Assembly (NCBI RefSeq): GCF_046159835.1
Contig: NZ_JBJXCY010000002.1
Span: forward strand, 372,001-436,000
Reading direction: 5' to 3'
Source of the DNA: JACKJK01 sp046159835
GTDB taxonomy: Bacteria > Pseudomonadota > Alphaproteobacteria > Rhizobiales > Tepidamorphaceae
Length of the DNA: 64,000 bases
The notes under the pieces are model-generated. The model saw only the letters and a list, made by a program, of their open reading frames with translations, made no database searches and was not told the origin of the DNA. Each line of letters begins with the position of its first letter. The stretch's first letter is position 1. The translations under genes were made by a program, and so were the position numbers. Shown piece after piece: positions 26,914-34,836 of this stretch.

Positions 26914-26939
26914 CGGACCGGCCTGGGCGCCGGTCCGCC
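26914..26939 (+). other. Intercistronic hairpin between TRAP binding-protein and permease genes
   Basis: GCGGACCGGC pairs with GCCGGTCCGC (10 of 10) around a six-base loop, with no T-tract after it. It lies 23 bases after the first stop and ends 31 bases before the next start. Such structures often protect the upstream mRNA and lower expression of the membrane subunit relative to the binding protein (inference). Confidence 0.6.
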
Positions 26940-26969
26940 ATCGCCACCATTGCATCCGTGCGAGGCAGC

Positions 26970-29117
26970 ATGAGCGCACCCTCAACCCATGACGCGGACG
27001 AGGAAGCCGGCGCCTATACCGGCGGTGAAGTGCGCGAATTCAGCGGCGCACTGGGCACACTGTTCTTTGCAGTGTGCATCGGCATCTCCCTGCTTCACGT
27101 CACAGCGAACCTCTTCGGCCCGGCCCTGTCCCAGTGGCTGACGGGCATGAAGTTCATCGCCGTGCACTTCGCGGGCTTCGCCTTTCTCTGCGCGCTTCGC
27201 TACCCGCTCTTTGCGGCCCGTTCGCCGGGCGTGGCGCGCATGGTCCTGTGGTTCGACCTCGCCTTCGGCACCGCCGCAGCGCTGGCAACGATCGGCATAC
27301 TGGCGTCCGAAAACGCGATCTACGCGCGCGGCGTCCATCTCGCCCCACACGAATGGGCGATGGCGCTGTTCGTGATCTTCTCCGCACTGGAACTCACCCG
27401 CCGTGCGACGGGCTGGATCATCCCGGCCATCGCGCTCATCGCCCTCACCTATGTGAGCTGGTGGGGCGGCATGATCTCCGGCGTCTTCCGCTTTGCGGGT
27501 CTGTCGTTCGAAACGGTCATATTTCGCTCGATCTTCTCCGACGAGGGCATGTTCGGGATCATCGGCAACATCTCGGCGAGCTTCGTGTTCCTGTTCATCC
27601 TGTTCGGCGCGTTTCTGGTGCGCTCCGGGGCGGGCGAATTCATCATCGACCTTGCCCGCGCGCTGGCCGGCCGCTTCGTCGGCGGGCCGGGCTTCGTCGC
27701 GGTCATGTCATCCGGGCTGACCGGCACGATCTCCGGCTCTGCGGTCGCCAACACCGTGTCCACCGGCGTCATCACCATTCCATTGATGAAGCGCTCCGGC
27801 TTTCCGCCACGTTTTGCAGCCGGCGTCGAGGCAGCCTCCTCCACCGGTGGCCAGTTGATGCCGCCGATCATGGGCGCCGGCGCCTTCGTCATGTCGAGCT
27901 ACACCCAGATCCCCTATCTCGACATTGTCGCCGTCAGCTTTCTGCCGGCCGTCGTCTACTTTCTGTCAGTCGGCTTCTTCGTGCGCATCGAGGCCAAGCG
28001 CCAGAACCTGAGCGTCCTCGATCACGACACACCCAAGGCGCTCGACGTGCTGAAGCGCGGCGGGCCGGCCTTCCTGTTTCCCATCGGCCTTCTGATCGGG
28101 TTGCTGATCTACGGCTTTACACCGACCTACGCCGCCTGCTGGGCGATCTTGGCGGTGATCGCCGCAAGCTGGCTGACGCCGAACCGGATGGGACCGCGTG
28201 CGGTTCTGGAGGCTCTGGCACTGGGTGCACGCAACATGATCATGACCGGCGTGCTGCTCATTACGGTTGGGCTGATCGTCAACGTCATCGCCATGACCGG
28301 CATCGGCAACACGTTCTCGCTCATGGTGGCTGAATGGGCGGGCGGCAACCTGCTCGTCGCCATCGTGCTGATCGCGCTGGCCTCGCTGGTGCTCGGCATG
28401 GGCCTGCCGGTGACGGCCGCCTATATAGTGCTGGCGACGCTTTCGGCTCCGGCCCTTCACGCACTCATCCAGAACAATGCGCTGGTGGATGCCATGGTCG
28501 CGGGCTCGGTGCCGGAAGCGGCCCGCATGGCCTTCATGCTGGTCAACCCGGACGCGGTGGCCCAGTTGGCCGAGCCGATGTCGCTCGAAGCCGCCCGGGC
28601 GTTGGTTGCGGAAACCCCGCCCGAGATCCTCTCCATCACCTATGACCAAGTGCTGGATCCGGCTGTCGTCACGGCAGCCCTGCTCTCGGCGCATCTCATC
28701 ATCTTCTGGCTGAGCCAGGATTCAAACGTTACCCCACCGGTCTGCCTGACGGCCTTTGCCGCGGCAGCCATCGCCAAGACACCGCCGATGGCAACAGGGC
28801 TCATGTCGTGGAAGCTCGCCAAGGGCATGTACCTGGTGCCCGTGCTCTTCGCCTACACCAACTTCGTTGGGGGAACGCTGCCGGAAGTGCTGGCGATCTT
28901 TGTCGCGGCAACCCTCGGCGTCTACGCGCTCGGCGCGGCGATCGAGGGGCACATGGAAGCTCCGCTCAACTGGCCGCTGCGAATATTGACCGCGGCGGCA
29001 GGCGTGGCGCTGATCTGGCCCAACACGCCACTGCTGGAAATCGCCGGCGGCATCGTTGTGCTGGGGATACTGTTCTGGAGCATCCGCACCGACCGGCGCT
29101 CCCGCATCGCTGTCTGA
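26970..29117 (+). CDS. TRAP transporter fused small and large permease subunits (DctQM type)
   Basis: A 715-residue membrane protein with about 16-18 helices. Residues ~30-190 correspond to the four-helix DctQ part and the rest to the DctM part. The DctM signature is SSGLTGTISGSAVANTVSTG followed by PLMKRSGFPPRFAAGVEAA, SSTGGQLMPPIMGAGAF and, later, GMGLPVTAAYIVLATL and DSNVTPPVCLTAFAAAAIA. Fused QM permeases are normal partners of TAXI binding proteins. The ATG at 26970 is chosen over GTG 26958 because GAGG is at the right distance. Convergent with an L,D-transpeptidase gene. Confidence 0.93.
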   Translation: MSAPSTHDADEEAGAYTGGEVREFSGALGTLFFAVCIGISLLHVTANLFGPALSQWLTGMKFIAVHFAGFAFLCALRYPLFAARSPGVARMVLWFDLAFGTAAALATIGILASENAIYARGVHLAPHEWAMALFVIFSALELTRRATGWIIPAIALIALTYVSWWGGMISGVFRFAGLSFETVIFRSIFSDEGMFGIIGNISASFVFLFILFGAFLVRSGAGEFIIDLARALAGRFVGGPGFVAVMSSGLTGTISGSAVANTVSTGVITIPLMKRSGFPPRFAAGVEAASSTGGQLMPPIMGAGAFVMSSYTQIPYLDIVAVSFLPAVVYFLSVGFFVRIEAKRQNLSVLDHDTPKALDVLKRGGPAFLFPIGLLIGLLIYGFTPTYAACWAILAVIAASWLTPNRMGPRAVLEALALGARNMIMTGVLLITVGLIVNVIAMTGIGNTFSLMVAEWAGGNLLVAIVLIALASLVLGMGLPVTAAYIVLATLSAPALHALIQNNALVDAMVAGSVPEAARMAFMLVNPDAVAQLAEPMSLEAARALVAETPPEILSITYDQVLDPAVVTAALLSAHLIIFWLSQDSNVTPPVCLTAFAAAAIAKTPPMATGLMSWKLAKGMYLVPVLFAYTNFVGGTLPEVLAIFVAATLGVYALGAAIEGHMEAPLNWPLRILTAAAGVALIWPNTPLLEIAGGIVVLGILFWSIRTDRRSRIAV

Positions 29118-29131
29118 CACCGCGAACACGC

Positions 29132-29167
29132 AAAAAAGAACCCGCGAAGCACGAACGCTTCGCGGGT
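29132..29167 (-). terminator. Intrinsic terminator of L,D-transpeptidase 1
   Basis: An 11-base perfect stem (ACCCGCGAAGC with GCTTCGCGGGT, loop of six) is followed on the minus strand by TCTTTTTT. It ends transcription of the minus-strand gene at 29202; on the plus strand it could also help end the TRAP operon. Confidence 0.85.
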
Positions 29168-29201
29168 CGAACAGGTCTTCTCTCGAAATCGGTTCGTTCT
29201 C

Positions 29202-29828
29202 TTAGACCGCCTGGCCGAGAACGACGACATTGGTGTTGAGCGGAACACGAAGGTAGAGGTCCTCGATGTTCTCGTTGGTCATCCGGATGCAGCCCGAAGA
29301 CATGGCTTGGCCGATGGTCCACGGCTCGTTGGTGCCGTGGATGCGGTACATGGTGTCGCGGTTGCCCTGGTAGAGGTACAGCGCACGTGCACCCAGCGGG
29401 TTGTCGCGTCCACCCGGCATGCCGCTGGCGTACTTGGCCAGTTCCGGCTGGCGGGCGATCATCTCGGCAGGCGGCGTCCAGGTGGGCCATTCCTGCTTGC
29501 GCTTGACCTGCGCATTGCCGGCCCAGCCAAAGCCTTCGCGGCCAACGCCGACGCCGTAGCGGATCGCGGAATTGTTCTCGAGCGTCAGGTAGAGAAAGCG
29601 CTGCGAGGGATCGATGACGATCGTGCCGGGACGCTCGTTCGTGTAGTACGGGACAAGCTGACGCTTGAAGCGTTCCGGAACGGTGTAGTCCGAGCGTCCA
29701 CCGTAGACCGGCGGTTCGACGAGAACGCGGACACCGCCGTGTTTCTTGTAGGGGGAAGCCGAGACCGCATCTGCGGCAAAGACAGCTGCCGTTGCGGCCA
29801 AACCTGTGAGCAATTGACGCCTGTGCAT
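29202..29828 (-). CDS. L,D-transpeptidase (YkuD domain), copy 1
   Basis: A 208-residue periplasmic enzyme that forms 3-3 peptidoglycan crosslinks or attaches proteins to peptidoglycan. The N-terminus is a Tat-like signal (HRRQLLTGLAATAA) ending near VSASPYKK. The YkuD active site is intact: HGTNEPWTIG then SSGCIRMTNENI, with the catalytic cysteine in SGCIR. GAGGAG lies ten bases before the start. Its own strong terminator follows. A second, highly similar gene lies ~230 bases upstream, each with its own terminator, so they can be regulated separately. Confidence 0.93.
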   Translation of the reverse strand: MHRRQLLTGLAATAAVFAADAVSASPYKKHGGVRVLVEPPVYGGRSDYTVPERFKRQLVPYYTNERPGTIVIDPSQRFLYLTLENNSAIRYGVGVGREGFGWAGNAQVKRKQEWPTWTPPAEMIARQPELAKYASGMPGGRDNPLGARALYLYQGNRDTMYRIHGTNEPWTIGQAMSSGCIRMTNENIEDLYLRVPLNTNVVVLGQAV

Positions 29829-29997
29829 TTTCGGTAATCTCCTCGTTGCCGGACCCGTCCGGCTTGCCTACTCAATGCCGTACCCTCGAGTTGGGTTCCC
29901 ACATTGCTGCTCACAAGCATCCACGAAGCGGTAGTGCGAACGCGGCGTGACCGCGTTCGGCGCAAATCGACGACAATTGACCAAATGGCTGAAACAC

Positions 29998-30032
29998 AAA
30001 GAAAAACCCGCGGAGGAGGCCCCCGCGGGTTT
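29998..30032 (-). terminator. Intrinsic terminator of L,D-transpeptidase 2
   Basis: AAACCCGCGG and CCGCGGGTTT form a perfect 10-base stem with a nine-base loop. On the minus strand the stem runs into TTTTTC, 27 bases after the stop of the gene at 30059. Confidence 0.85.
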
Positions 30033-30058
30033 GCTGTCTTAACAGGTCGTTAATTTTC

Positions 30059-30685
30059 TCAGACGGGCGTGCCCAGAACCACCACGCGGGTGCCCATCGG
30101 CACGCGTTCGTAGAGATCCTCGATGTCGTCGTTGACGAGACGAATGCAGCCAGACGACATGGCCTGGCCGATGGTCCACGGCTCGTTGGTGCCGTGGATG
30201 CGATACAGCGTGTCCCGCCCGCCCTTGTAGAGATACATGGCGCGCGCACCCAAGGGGTTCTCCGGGCCGCCAGGCATGCCGTTGCGATACTTGGCAAGGT
30301 CCGGGCGGCGCTTGATCATTTCCGCAGGCGGCGTCCAGTCCGGCCACTCCGCCTTGCGGCGGATGTTCGCGCGGCCCGACCATGCGAAGCCTTCGCGGCC
30401 GACGCCGACGCCGTAGCGCATGGCTTCGCCATCCTTCATCACCAGGTAGAGATATTTGCTGGACGGATCGATGACGATCGTGCCCGGCCGCTCCTTGGTC
30501 TCGTATTTCACCAGTTGGCGGCGATACTGCTTGGGCAGCTTGTAGTTGGGGCTGCCGCGGTAGCTCGGCGGGTCGACATACACGCTCATGCCACCGTGTT
30601 CGCCGAACGGCGAGGCGATGGCCGACGATGCCGACAGCGCCGCAGCGCTGGCACCGAGGCCGAGGAGGAATTCACGACGTTTCAT
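30059..30685 (-). CDS. L,D-transpeptidase (YkuD domain), copy 2
   Basis: A 208-residue paralogue of the neighbouring enzyme, from ATG 30685. It begins KRREFLLGLGASAAAL, a good twin-arginine signal ending near AIASPF. The catalytic motif HGTNEPWTIGQAMSSGCIRL is intact. The two proteins share long identical blocks (RYGVGVGREGF, EWPDWTPPAEMI versus EWPTWTPPAEMI), so this is a recent tandem duplication. Alphaproteobacteria of this group use many L,D-transpeptidases for polar growth and for outer-membrane protein anchoring. Confidence 0.92.
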   Translation of the reverse strand: MKRREFLLGLGASAAALSASSAIASPFGEHGGMSVYVDPPSYRGSPNYKLPKQYRRQLVKYETKERPGTIVIDPSSKYLYLVMKDGEAMRYGVGVGREGFAWSGRANIRRKAEWPDWTPPAEMIKRRPDLAKYRNGMPGGPENPLGARAMYLYKGGRDTLYRIHGTNEPWTIGQAMSSGCIRLVNDDIEDLYERVPMGTRVVVLGTPV

Positions 30686-30751
30686 TTTCAGGCTCCAAAA
30701 CCGGGGGGAAATCTTGTTTGCGCGTCTCATAAAGACGCGCGGCGCGGACCG

Positions 30752-31174
30752 TCAGGCCGCGACCCGTGGCGGTTTCGGTTGCTGGGCGTGAGAGATGCCG
30801 TCCGGCAGGCGTACCTCGTGAGACACGAAGTCCCAGCCGCCAAACATGATGCTGGAGACGAACGCCACGATGGCCGGTGCATCCACGGTGCAATGGCTGG
30901 AACAATGCGCCTTGCCGGAGCGCAACTGGTGCTTGCTGTCATCCTCGACGGGCGCGAGCGGCACGCTTTCGAGCGCAAGGGAGAACTCGTTGCCGTGGGC
31001 GGCGATCAGCGCGCGCTCCACGTCGCAGGGCTTGCCATCCTTGGCGCTCTCGGCCGCCGATGCCGCTGCATTGCCTGCAACGCCGGGCATGCCGAGGCCG
31101 AGAACGGCGACGACCATCAAGGCCGCCAGCCCCCTCTTTGCAAACCCGTGCATGAGTCGTGCGATTGCAAGCAT
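30752..31174 (-). CDS. Small secreted protein with a C-terminal Cys/His motif, function unknown
   Basis: A 140-residue protein. A hydrophobic signal (RGLAALMVVAVLGLG) ends near GNAAASA. The mature part has one Cys in GKPCDVER and a cluster KAHCSSHC, suggestive of metal or heme binding, then a Pro-rich end (QPKPPRVAA). The ribosome site is poor (GAGGGGG only one base away), so the start is uncertain. A long open frame also runs antisense here, but the signal peptide and neighbouring gene order favour this strand. I recognise no family with confidence. Confidence 0.5.
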   Translation of the reverse strand: MLAIARLMHGFAKRGLAALMVVAVLGLGMPGVAGNAAASAAESAKDGKPCDVERALIAAHGNEFSLALESVPLAPVEDDSKHQLRSGKAHCSSHCTVDAPAIVAFVSSIMFGGWDFVSHEVRLPDGISHAQQPKPPRVAA

Positions 31175-31323
31175 GCCCCCTCACTACCAGCATGGCCGCC
31201 GGAGCGATATTGCAAGCCAGCAACATTGACGGGAATGTGAATCCGCCGCTTGGCGCTGGACGAGAGGGATTTGCTGGAACAATCTGTCAGCATCGACCTG
31301 AAAACAGCCAAATGTGAGCCATC

Positions 31324-31926
31324 ATGCCGGAAATCACGCGTCACACCCTGCCTGCCCGCCGGGGCAAGGCCATTGCGGTCAATGCAGGCCAGTCCATCCG
31401 CATCATCAACACCCACGGCACGCAGGTCGTCGACTTCTGGGCCTATGTCGCCGGCCACATGAGCGAGTTCATCGGCGTCGAGCAGTCGCGCGCCACCTGG
31501 ACGCGGCTCTACCCCAAAACCGGCGACGGCCTGTATTCGAACCGCCGCCGCGCGATCATGACCCTGACGGAGGATACCTCGCCGGGCCGCCACGACACCG
31601 TGATGGCGCCTTGCGACAACGAGCGCTACGGCTTGCTCGGCTGCAACGAGTACCACGACAACTGCAAGGACAATCACCACGCAGGCCTGCTGGGGCTGGG
31701 CCTCACCGTCCCCTTCACGCCGGGGTCGATCAACCTGTTCATGAACATCCCGTGGGATGACGAGGGCAACCTGGAATTCGCCCCGGCGCTCAGCAATCCC
31801 GGCGACTACGTCACCATCCGCGCCGAGGTCGACTGCATCGCGGTGATGTCCGCGTGCCCGCAGGACATCCTGAAGATCAACAGCCAGAAGCCTGTCGAGG
31901 CGCACTACGAGATCTTGCCCGCCTGA
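31324..31926 (+). CDS. DUF1989 (urea carboxylase-associated) family protein
   Basis: A 200-residue soluble protein matching the DUF1989 family found beside urea carboxylase and allophanate hydrolase: RIINTHGTQVVDFWAY, MTLTEDTSPGRHDT, CNEYHDNCKDN, SINLFMNIPWD and MSACPQDIL. Conserved Cys, His and Asp residues suggest a metal site; the family is thought to act in nitrogen-compound breakdown, including guanidine metabolism. No urea carboxylase gene is in the window. The ribosome site is weak. Convergent with the DsrE gene. Confidence 0.85.
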   Translation: MPEITRHTLPARRGKAIAVNAGQSIRIINTHGTQVVDFWAYVAGHMSEFIGVEQSRATWTRLYPKTGDGLYSNRRRAIMTLTEDTSPGRHDTVMAPCDNERYGLLGCNEYHDNCKDNHHAGLLGLGLTVPFTPGSINLFMNIPWDDEGNLEFAPALSNPGDYVTIRAEVDCIAVMSACPQDILKINSQKPVEAHYEILPA

Positions 31927-31936
31927 GAGCCCCGAA

Positions 31937-31967
31937 CGAAAAAGGGCCGGCGCGATGGCCGGCCCTT
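31937..31967 (-). terminator. Terminator between DUF1989 and dsrE-like genes
   Basis: AAGGGCCGGC and GCCGGCCCTT form a 10-base stem with a six-base loop. On the minus strand it continues into TTTTTCG, giving an intrinsic terminator for the DsrE-like gene. It may act in both directions. Confidence 0.8.
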
Positions 31968-31987
31968 CAAACAGGTTAGGGTGACAA

Positions 31988-32443
31988 TCAGGGCTTGATG
32001 TAGGTGTAGCCCTGCTGCTGCAGGTAGGAGAGCTCCGCGACGCCGGACGGCACGATGTCTTCCTCGAAGACCTCGAACAGGTCGTTTTCGTAGGAGATGT
32101 TCCGGCCGACCAGCGTGTTCTTGCAGACGCTGAACGCAACCTGCTGGGACTTCAGGCTGGTGACGTCGGACTGCAGCTTTTCGTTGGTCTTGGCATCCTG
32201 GAGCAGCGACACGCCGTTGCCGTGCAGGACGACCTTCACCTCGATATTGTCGCGACCGACCGCGTTGATGTGGTTCTGGATGTTACGCAGTGCGCCGCGA
32301 TAGGCCTTCGCGTCTTCGCCGCCCTCGTAATTGATGTGATAGACGACCTTCTGCTTGCCATACCGGTCATCGGCAACCGCCTGCGCGGTGTTGAGCGAGA
32401 TCAGGGTGACGGCGAATGCGGCGATTGCAAAAATCAGTCTCAT
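31988..32443 (-). CDS. Secreted DsrE-family protein
   Basis: A 151-residue protein with a signal peptide (~25 residues, ending QAVADD). The mature part has the DsrE fold: VVYHINYEGG, LRNIQNHINAVG, IEVKVVLHGNGVSLL, VAFSVCKNTLVGRNI and VPSGVAELSYLQQQGYTYIKP. The single cysteine in SVCKNTL is where sulfur-transfer DsrE proteins carry their active Cys. Exported single-domain members are common in proteobacteria with unknown role. Confidence 0.83.
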   Translation of the reverse strand: MRLIFAIAAFAVTLISLNTAQAVADDRYGKQKVVYHINYEGGEDAKAYRGALRNIQNHINAVGRDNIEVKVVLHGNGVSLLQDAKTNEKLQSDVTSLKSQQVAFSVCKNTLVGRNISYENDLFEVFEEDIVPSGVAELSYLQQQGYTYIKP

Positions 32444-32476
32444 GGCGGGTCCCTCCCCGTGGTTGTACTGGGCTGC

Positions 32477-32511
32477 GATATAATCACCATATCATCCGGG
32501 TAGATCCCGGA
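32477..32511. repeat. Two small inverted repeats upstream of the DsrE-like gene
   Basis: GATAT-N7-ATATC (32477-32493) is followed by TCCGGG-TAGAT-CCCGGA (32495-32511), both perfect. They lie 34-68 bases before the DsrE start and 26 bases after the amidohydrolase stop, so they may be an operator, or the second may be a transcript end without T-tract. Confidence 0.35.
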
Positions 32512-32536
32512 ATATTGCATTTAAATCCTGTGCATT

Positions 32537-33775
32537 TCAGTTCGTTTCCGCAAGCTGCGCCAGCGCACCTGCCAGAACCCTCGCACCTGCCGTGCAGGCC
32601 TCCGGCTCGGCCCACTCGTCGGGATGGTGGGACAGCCCGCCCCGGCAGGGAATGAAGATCATCCCCGACGGACAGGCCGACGCGATGTGTGCCGCATCGT
32701 GGAACGCCCCCGAAGCCAGTGGCTTGTGGGCAAGCCCGGCCCCATCGGCTGCCTGTGAAATCGCGGACGTGACCGGATCGGGAAATGCGACCGGTTCAAG
32801 CGACGTCGTCAGCTGCGTGTCGGCTGTGCATGGCTGCACGGCCTCGGCGATGATGTCAGCGACCTTGCCTCCCCGCTCGTCGAGCACCGCCGCATCCGGG
32901 TGCCGGAAGTCGATGGAAAACCGCACCGCAGCGGGAATGGTGTTGGGCGAATTCGGCTCGATGGAAAGGTGCCCGACGGTGAAGCGGACGATATCATCCG
33001 TGTCCGCCATGAGCGTGTTCAGCGCGGCAATCGCGCGCATCGCCGCCTGAAACGCATCCTTCCTGCTTGCCTGCGGAACGGTTCCCGCGTGGCCGGGCTC
33101 GCCCTCGACGCGAACGGTGAACCAGCGCACGCCCTGTATGCCGGTGACGACACCGATGGGCAGTTCCTCGCGTTCCAGCACCGGTCCCTGCTCGATATGA
33201 GGCTCCACATAAGCATGAACCGGAAAGCCCGGCGCGATCCGCTCGATATCCGGCGCGGCATCGAGGGTGGATCGCAGAGCGCTCTCAAGCGAAATGCCGG
33301 CATCGTCTGTCTGGGCGGGGTCGGACACGGCCCCGCTGACAAAAGCACGCGACCCCGTGCAGGGAACATGGAAGCGCCCGCCCTCCTCGTTGGTCCATGC
33401 CACGCAGGTCACCGGACGCGCTGTCTCGATCCCGGCGTCATCCAGCGCCCGCAACGCCTCGAACGCCGCCAGCACGCCGTAAGCCCCGTCGAACTTGCCG
33501 CCCGCCGGCTGGCTGTCCATGTGGCTGCCGGCCAGAACGGGCGGCAGCGCGTTGTCCCGCCCTGCCCGCGTGATGAAGAGGTTCGCCGCATCGTCCGCCG
33601 CGATGGAGTAATCGCGTTCCCGCGCCTTGCCGATCAGCCAGCTTCGCGCCGCGATGTCTTCTGACGACAAGGCGTGGCGGCATACCCCGCCATCTTCGCG
33701 CGCGCCAAAGCCCGCCAGCGCCATCAGGTCGTCCCAGAGCCGCTCGCTGTCCACCGCGTTCGATACCGCCTTCAT
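32537..33775 (-). CDS. M20-family Zn-dependent amidohydrolase (N-carbamoyl-amino-acid hydrolase / allantoate amidohydrolase type)
   Basis: A 412-residue enzyme of the hydantoinase/carbamoylase group. Metal ligands appear in LAGSHMDSQPAGGKFDGAYG (His and Asp), WTNEEGGRF (Glu pair) and the C-terminal SGAFHDAAHIA (His). The dimerisation domain, with ALNTLMADTDD and RFSIDFRHPD, lies in the middle. It hydrolyses N-carbamoyl amino acids, allantoate or related amides. Four bases separate its start from the LysR stop, so regulator and enzyme are co-transcribed. With the MttB and DgcA homologues nearby, it may act on a ring-opened product of a methylated heterocycle (inference). Confidence 0.87.
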   Translation of the reverse strand: MKAVSNAVDSERLWDDLMALAGFGAREDGGVCRHALSSEDIAARSWLIGKARERDYSIAADDAANLFITRAGRDNALPPVLAGSHMDSQPAGGKFDGAYGVLAAFEALRALDDAGIETARPVTCVAWTNEEGGRFHVPCTGSRAFVSGAVSDPAQTDDAGISLESALRSTLDAAPDIERIAPGFPVHAYVEPHIEQGPVLEREELPIGVVTGIQGVRWFTVRVEGEPGHAGTVPQASRKDAFQAAMRAIAALNTLMADTDDIVRFTVGHLSIEPNSPNTIPAAVRFSIDFRHPDAAVLDERGGKVADIIAEAVQPCTADTQLTTSLEPVAFPDPVTSAISQAADGAGLAHKPLASGAFHDAAHIASACPSGMIFIPCRGGLSHHPDEWAEPEACTAGARVLAGALAQLAETN

Positions 33776-33779
33776 GTTC

Positions 33780-34739
33780 CTACACGCCCCGCGCCTGTGC
33801 CAGTGCTGCGGGCCGCGCCGCCCGCCGCTTCTTCCTCTCGCCTTGCGCGATCATCCAGTCGCGCACAGATTCTGCATCCTCGTTCAGCACCGCCCCGCGC
33901 GGCCAGACCACGTAGAACCCGGCATCGGTCGCAAAGACATGGTCCACAGCCCGTTCCACCAGCCCGCTCTCGAAGTAGCGGCCGGTGAGGTAGTCCCAGC
34001 CGAGCGCGACGCCCTGCCCCTCCAGAACCGCCTGCACCACCAGCGCATAATCATTGAGGCGCAGCCCCTCGCCATTGTCGGTGAAGGGCGCCGGATCGCA
34101 ACTGGCAAACCATTGCCGCCAGTCCGGGGTGGGCCGGAACGGTTCTTCAAGGTGAATCAGCCGGTGCGCGCGAAGCTCGGTCGGTGAACGCGGGCGTCCG
34201 CGCTGCTCCAGGTAGGCCGGGCTAGCAATGGCCGAGATGCGCTCTTCGGCCAGCAGCGCGCAGTCATAGGCCTGCCAGTCGCCAAAGCCGCGCCGCACTC
34301 CCAGCGTGATCCGCTCGGCGGCGAGGTCGACGTCGCGGTCGGTTGTCTGTAGGCGCAGGTCGATACCCGGATGCGCTTCGCGGAAGGCGGCAAGCCGCGG
34401 CAGCATCCAGTAGGTCGCAAAGGCCGTGGACACCGACAGGGTAACGTGCCGGTCGCGCCCGGCGCGCGCCAGCGTTTCGGCGGACTGCGTGATGTAGGAA
34501 AGCCCCATCGAGACATCGCGGTGGAAGCGCTCCCCCGTCGAGGTCAGTTCCACGCGACGGTGCTGGCGGGCGAACAGGTTCGCACCAAGCGCTGCCTCCA
34601 GCTGCTTGATGGCATAGGAGACGGCAGCCTGCGACATGCCGAGTTCCTTGCCCGCCAGCGTGAAGCTGCCAAGCCGTCCCGCCGCCTCGAAGACCACGAG
34701 GCTGCCGACGGCGGGAACGAGGCGGCGCAGGTTTTGCAT
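33780..34739 (-). CDS. LysR-family regulator, GcvA-like
   Basis: A 319-residue transcription factor. The winged helix lies at residues ~9-68 (SLVVFEAAGRLGSFTLAGKE, MSQAAVSYAIKQLEAALG, LFARQHRRVELTSTGERF), followed by a periplasmic-binding-like effector domain to ~300. The PSLTHHLRRLE-type recognition region and domain lengths resemble GcvA. It is transcribed away from the MttB-like gene and together with the amidohydrolase, the usual layout for a LysR activator of both sides. The ~100-base gap before the MttB start should contain its binding site. Confidence 0.92.
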   Translation of the reverse strand: MQNLRRLVPAVGSLVVFEAAGRLGSFTLAGKELGMSQAAVSYAIKQLEAALGANLFARQHRRVELTSTGERFHRDVSMGLSYITQSAETLARAGRDRHVTLSVSTAFATYWMLPRLAAFREAHPGIDLRLQTTDRDVDLAAERITLGVRRGFGDWQAYDCALLAEERISAIASPAYLEQRGRPRSPTELRAHRLIHLEEPFRPTPDWRQWFASCDPAPFTDNGEGLRLNDYALVVQAVLEGQGVALGWDYLTGRYFESGLVERAVDHVFATDAGFYVVWPRGAVLNEDAESVRDWMIAQGERKKRRAARPAALAQARGV

Positions 34740-34836
34740 AAGCTGAGCTTATCTCTCGGAGAAGATTTTTCAAACGTCACAAATGCGTGCGTCGCATCCA
34801 GACTGATCCCGGTTGCAGCTTTCGGGAGGGGACGCG

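Noticed and set aside
30039..30053. A TTAA-N7-TTAA match resembling a CtrA box
   Set aside because: It lies between the stop of L,D-transpeptidase 2 and its terminator, so it cannot sensibly drive the downstream gene; probably chance.
30194..31240. 348-residue plus-strand open frame opposite L,D-transpeptidase 2 and the Cys/His protein
   Set aside because: It is antisense to an intact transpeptidase and has no signal, motif or ribosome site.
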